From Bacillota bacterium (GTDB taxonomy: Bacteria > Bacillota > Clostridia > Saccharofermentanales > UBA5734), in the NCBI GenBank assembly GCA_023438965.1, contig JAEXPB010000490.1:1-7426 (forward strand): a DNA stretch of 7,426 nucleotides. The letters are read 5' to 3'. Every line of letters starts with the position of its first letter. The stretch's first letter is position 1. This document shows, piece after piece, positions 7,011-7,426 of this stretch. The notes under the pieces were generated by a model. The model saw only the letters and a program-made list of their open reading frames with translations, did not search any database and was not told the DNA's origin. Position numbers and translations under genes: made by a program.

Positions 7011-7234
7011 TGTCCTGCCTGTCTGCCGTGGATTGCCCGCCTGGGTGTATTCAATTTATAATATACTGGAAACCGGTGCAATAAACCATATGCGAAACGC
7101 CCGGCCGGCATTTGCCCTAAAATCTGTTCTAGAAATCGCAAAAAAAAGCTGTTCCGGCCGGCGGCTGACGGCCAGATTGCGGCACACCGGCAGGCGTCAG
7201 TCCAAATTCGTTATCGAAATCGAAATCTGGTTCA

Positions 7235-7263
7235 TTAACATTCGATCAACCGGCTTATATACT
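7235..7263 (+). promoter_or_regulatory. Promoter of the PPC-domain gene
   Basis: TTAACA (7235-7240, 5 of 6), a 17-bp spacer and TATACT (7258-7263, 5 of 6) make a good sigma-A type promoter on the plus strand. Transcription would start near 7270, just before the palindrome at 7280-7291 and about 50 bases before the GTG start. Confidence 0.65.
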
Positions 7264-7279
7264 CATAATTGCAGAAAGT

Positions 7280-7291
7280 AATCACGTGATT
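7280..7291. promoter_or_regulatory. Candidate operator palindrome AATCACGTGATT
   Basis: A perfect 12-bp palindrome lies at roughly +10 to +22 relative to the inferred start of the rightward transcript, and before the ribosome binding site. The position is typical of a repressor site. With no central loop it is better read as a protein site on DNA than as an RNA hairpin. The regulator is unknown. Confidence 0.45.
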
Positions 7292-7321
7292 TACAAAAAG
7301 CCCATGCGAAAGGAGACTGGT

Positions 7322-7426
7322 GTGATTCGATTTATAGGAGAAGGTACCGGCCGGGTCGTGGTCATCAATTTGCGCCGCGGCGATCTGCTGCTCGAGAGCA
7401 TCGAGCGGGAACTCGCGGTACTGGGC
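7322..7426 (+). CDS. PPC/DUF296-domain protein, 5' end only
   Basis: The first 35 codons of a rightward gene that continues past the window. The translation begins (start GTG read as Met) with IRFIGEGTGRVVVINLRRGD and continues LLLESIERELAVLG. The pattern of a beta strand, then (R)-G-(D/E)-x-L-L-E-S-I, then a helix ending in LG resembles the start of the PPC domain (plants and prokaryotes conserved, DUF296), often annotated as a PD1-like DNA-binding protein. In bacteria these are usually small stand-alone proteins whose role is poorly defined. GTG 7322 is preferred because AGGAG (7311-7315) lies 6 bases upstream; an in-frame ATG at 7304 has no ribosome binding site. The gene is divergent from the kinase operon. 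With only 35 residues visible the family call is moderate. Confidence 0.62.
   Translation, partial: MIRFIGEGTGRVVVINLRRGDLLLESIERELAVLG

Larger units (their letters stand above)
6966..7321. other. Divergent control region between the kinase operon and the PPC-domain gene
   Basis: This 356-bp stretch holds no convincing gene. From left to right it contains the kinase ribosome binding site and hairpin (6976-7010); an AT-rich island (7051-7066) with TATAAT on the plus strand (7057-7062, TTGCCC 18 bp upstream at 7033-7038) and TATATT, TATTAT and TATAAA on the minus strand, the last group being the likely kinase -10 region although no good -35 is visible; CCGGCCGGC twice (7101-7109, 7154-7162); an A8 run (7140-7147); an inverted repeat CTGACG/CGTCAG (7165-7170, 7195-7200); a tandem ATCGAA (7213-7224); and the promoter, palindrome and ribosome binding site of the rightward gene. 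Confidence 0.5.

Noticed and set aside
7140..7200. Possible minus-strand intrinsic terminator: inverted repeat CTGACG/CGTCAG followed by eight T
   Set aside because: About 17 bases separate the stem from the T run, the stem is weak, and no minus-strand gene upstream of it is visible in the window.
7003..7281. Possible small plus-strand gene in the divergent control region, including an internal ATG at 7090
   Set aside because: No Shine-Dalgarno sequence precedes either ATG, the translation is low in recognisable structure, and the frame crosses the promoter of the rightward gene.

Overview
The window looks like a chromosomal segment from a Gram-positive anaerobe of the Bacillota, most likely the Clostridia, with a moderately GC-rich genome. 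The grounds are strong AGGAG-type ribosome binding sites, sigma-A-like promoters, and a gene mix typical of that class: a DUF815 P-loop ATPase, a Cthe_2159-type beta-helix carbohydrate-binding protein, a YesM/YesN two-component system, and a small four-helix membrane protein of a type often found with small Cro-like regulators. There are no RNA genes, insertion sequences, CRISPR arrays or phage genes. This is an ordinary but well-organised accessory or housekeeping region, not an obvious new defence or mobile system.

Layout from left to right: (1) a membrane-protein gene on the minus strand that runs off the left edge (1-482), with a clear promoter (TTGACA, 17 bp, TACAAT) overlaid by several short palindromes; (2) a spacer of about 215 bp containing nested inverted repeats; (3) the DUF815 ATPase gene on the minus strand (697-2001) with its own promoter; (4) a divergent intergenic region of 290 bp; (5) a secreted, probably lipid-anchored beta-helix protein on the plus strand (2292-3497); (6) converging on it with overlapping stop codons, a minus-strand operon reading histidine kinase (5184-6965) then response regulator (3494-5152); (7) a 356-bp divergent control region with a strong hairpin directly in front of the kinase ribosome binding site; (8) the first 35 codons of a plus-strand PPC/DUF296-domain gene (7322 to the right edge), preceded by a good promoter and a perfect 12-bp palindrome.

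How the parts may work together: the kinase has two membrane segments flanking an outside domain of about 260 residues and a His_kinase/HATPase core. It would phosphorylate the receiver domain of the AraC-type regulator encoded just downstream of it. YesMN systems usually control carbohydrate uptake or degradation. The neighbouring beta-helix protein belongs to a family with a polysaccharide-binding member, so it is a reasonable candidate target, but that link is inference from position only. The DUF815 ATPase and the left membrane protein appear to be independent units. The most notable findings are regulatory: the operator-like array on the left promoter, the hairpin abutting the kinase ribosome binding site, the palindrome before the PPC gene, the nested inverted repeats at the end of the DUF815 gene, and the stop-codon overlap between the surface protein and the regulator.
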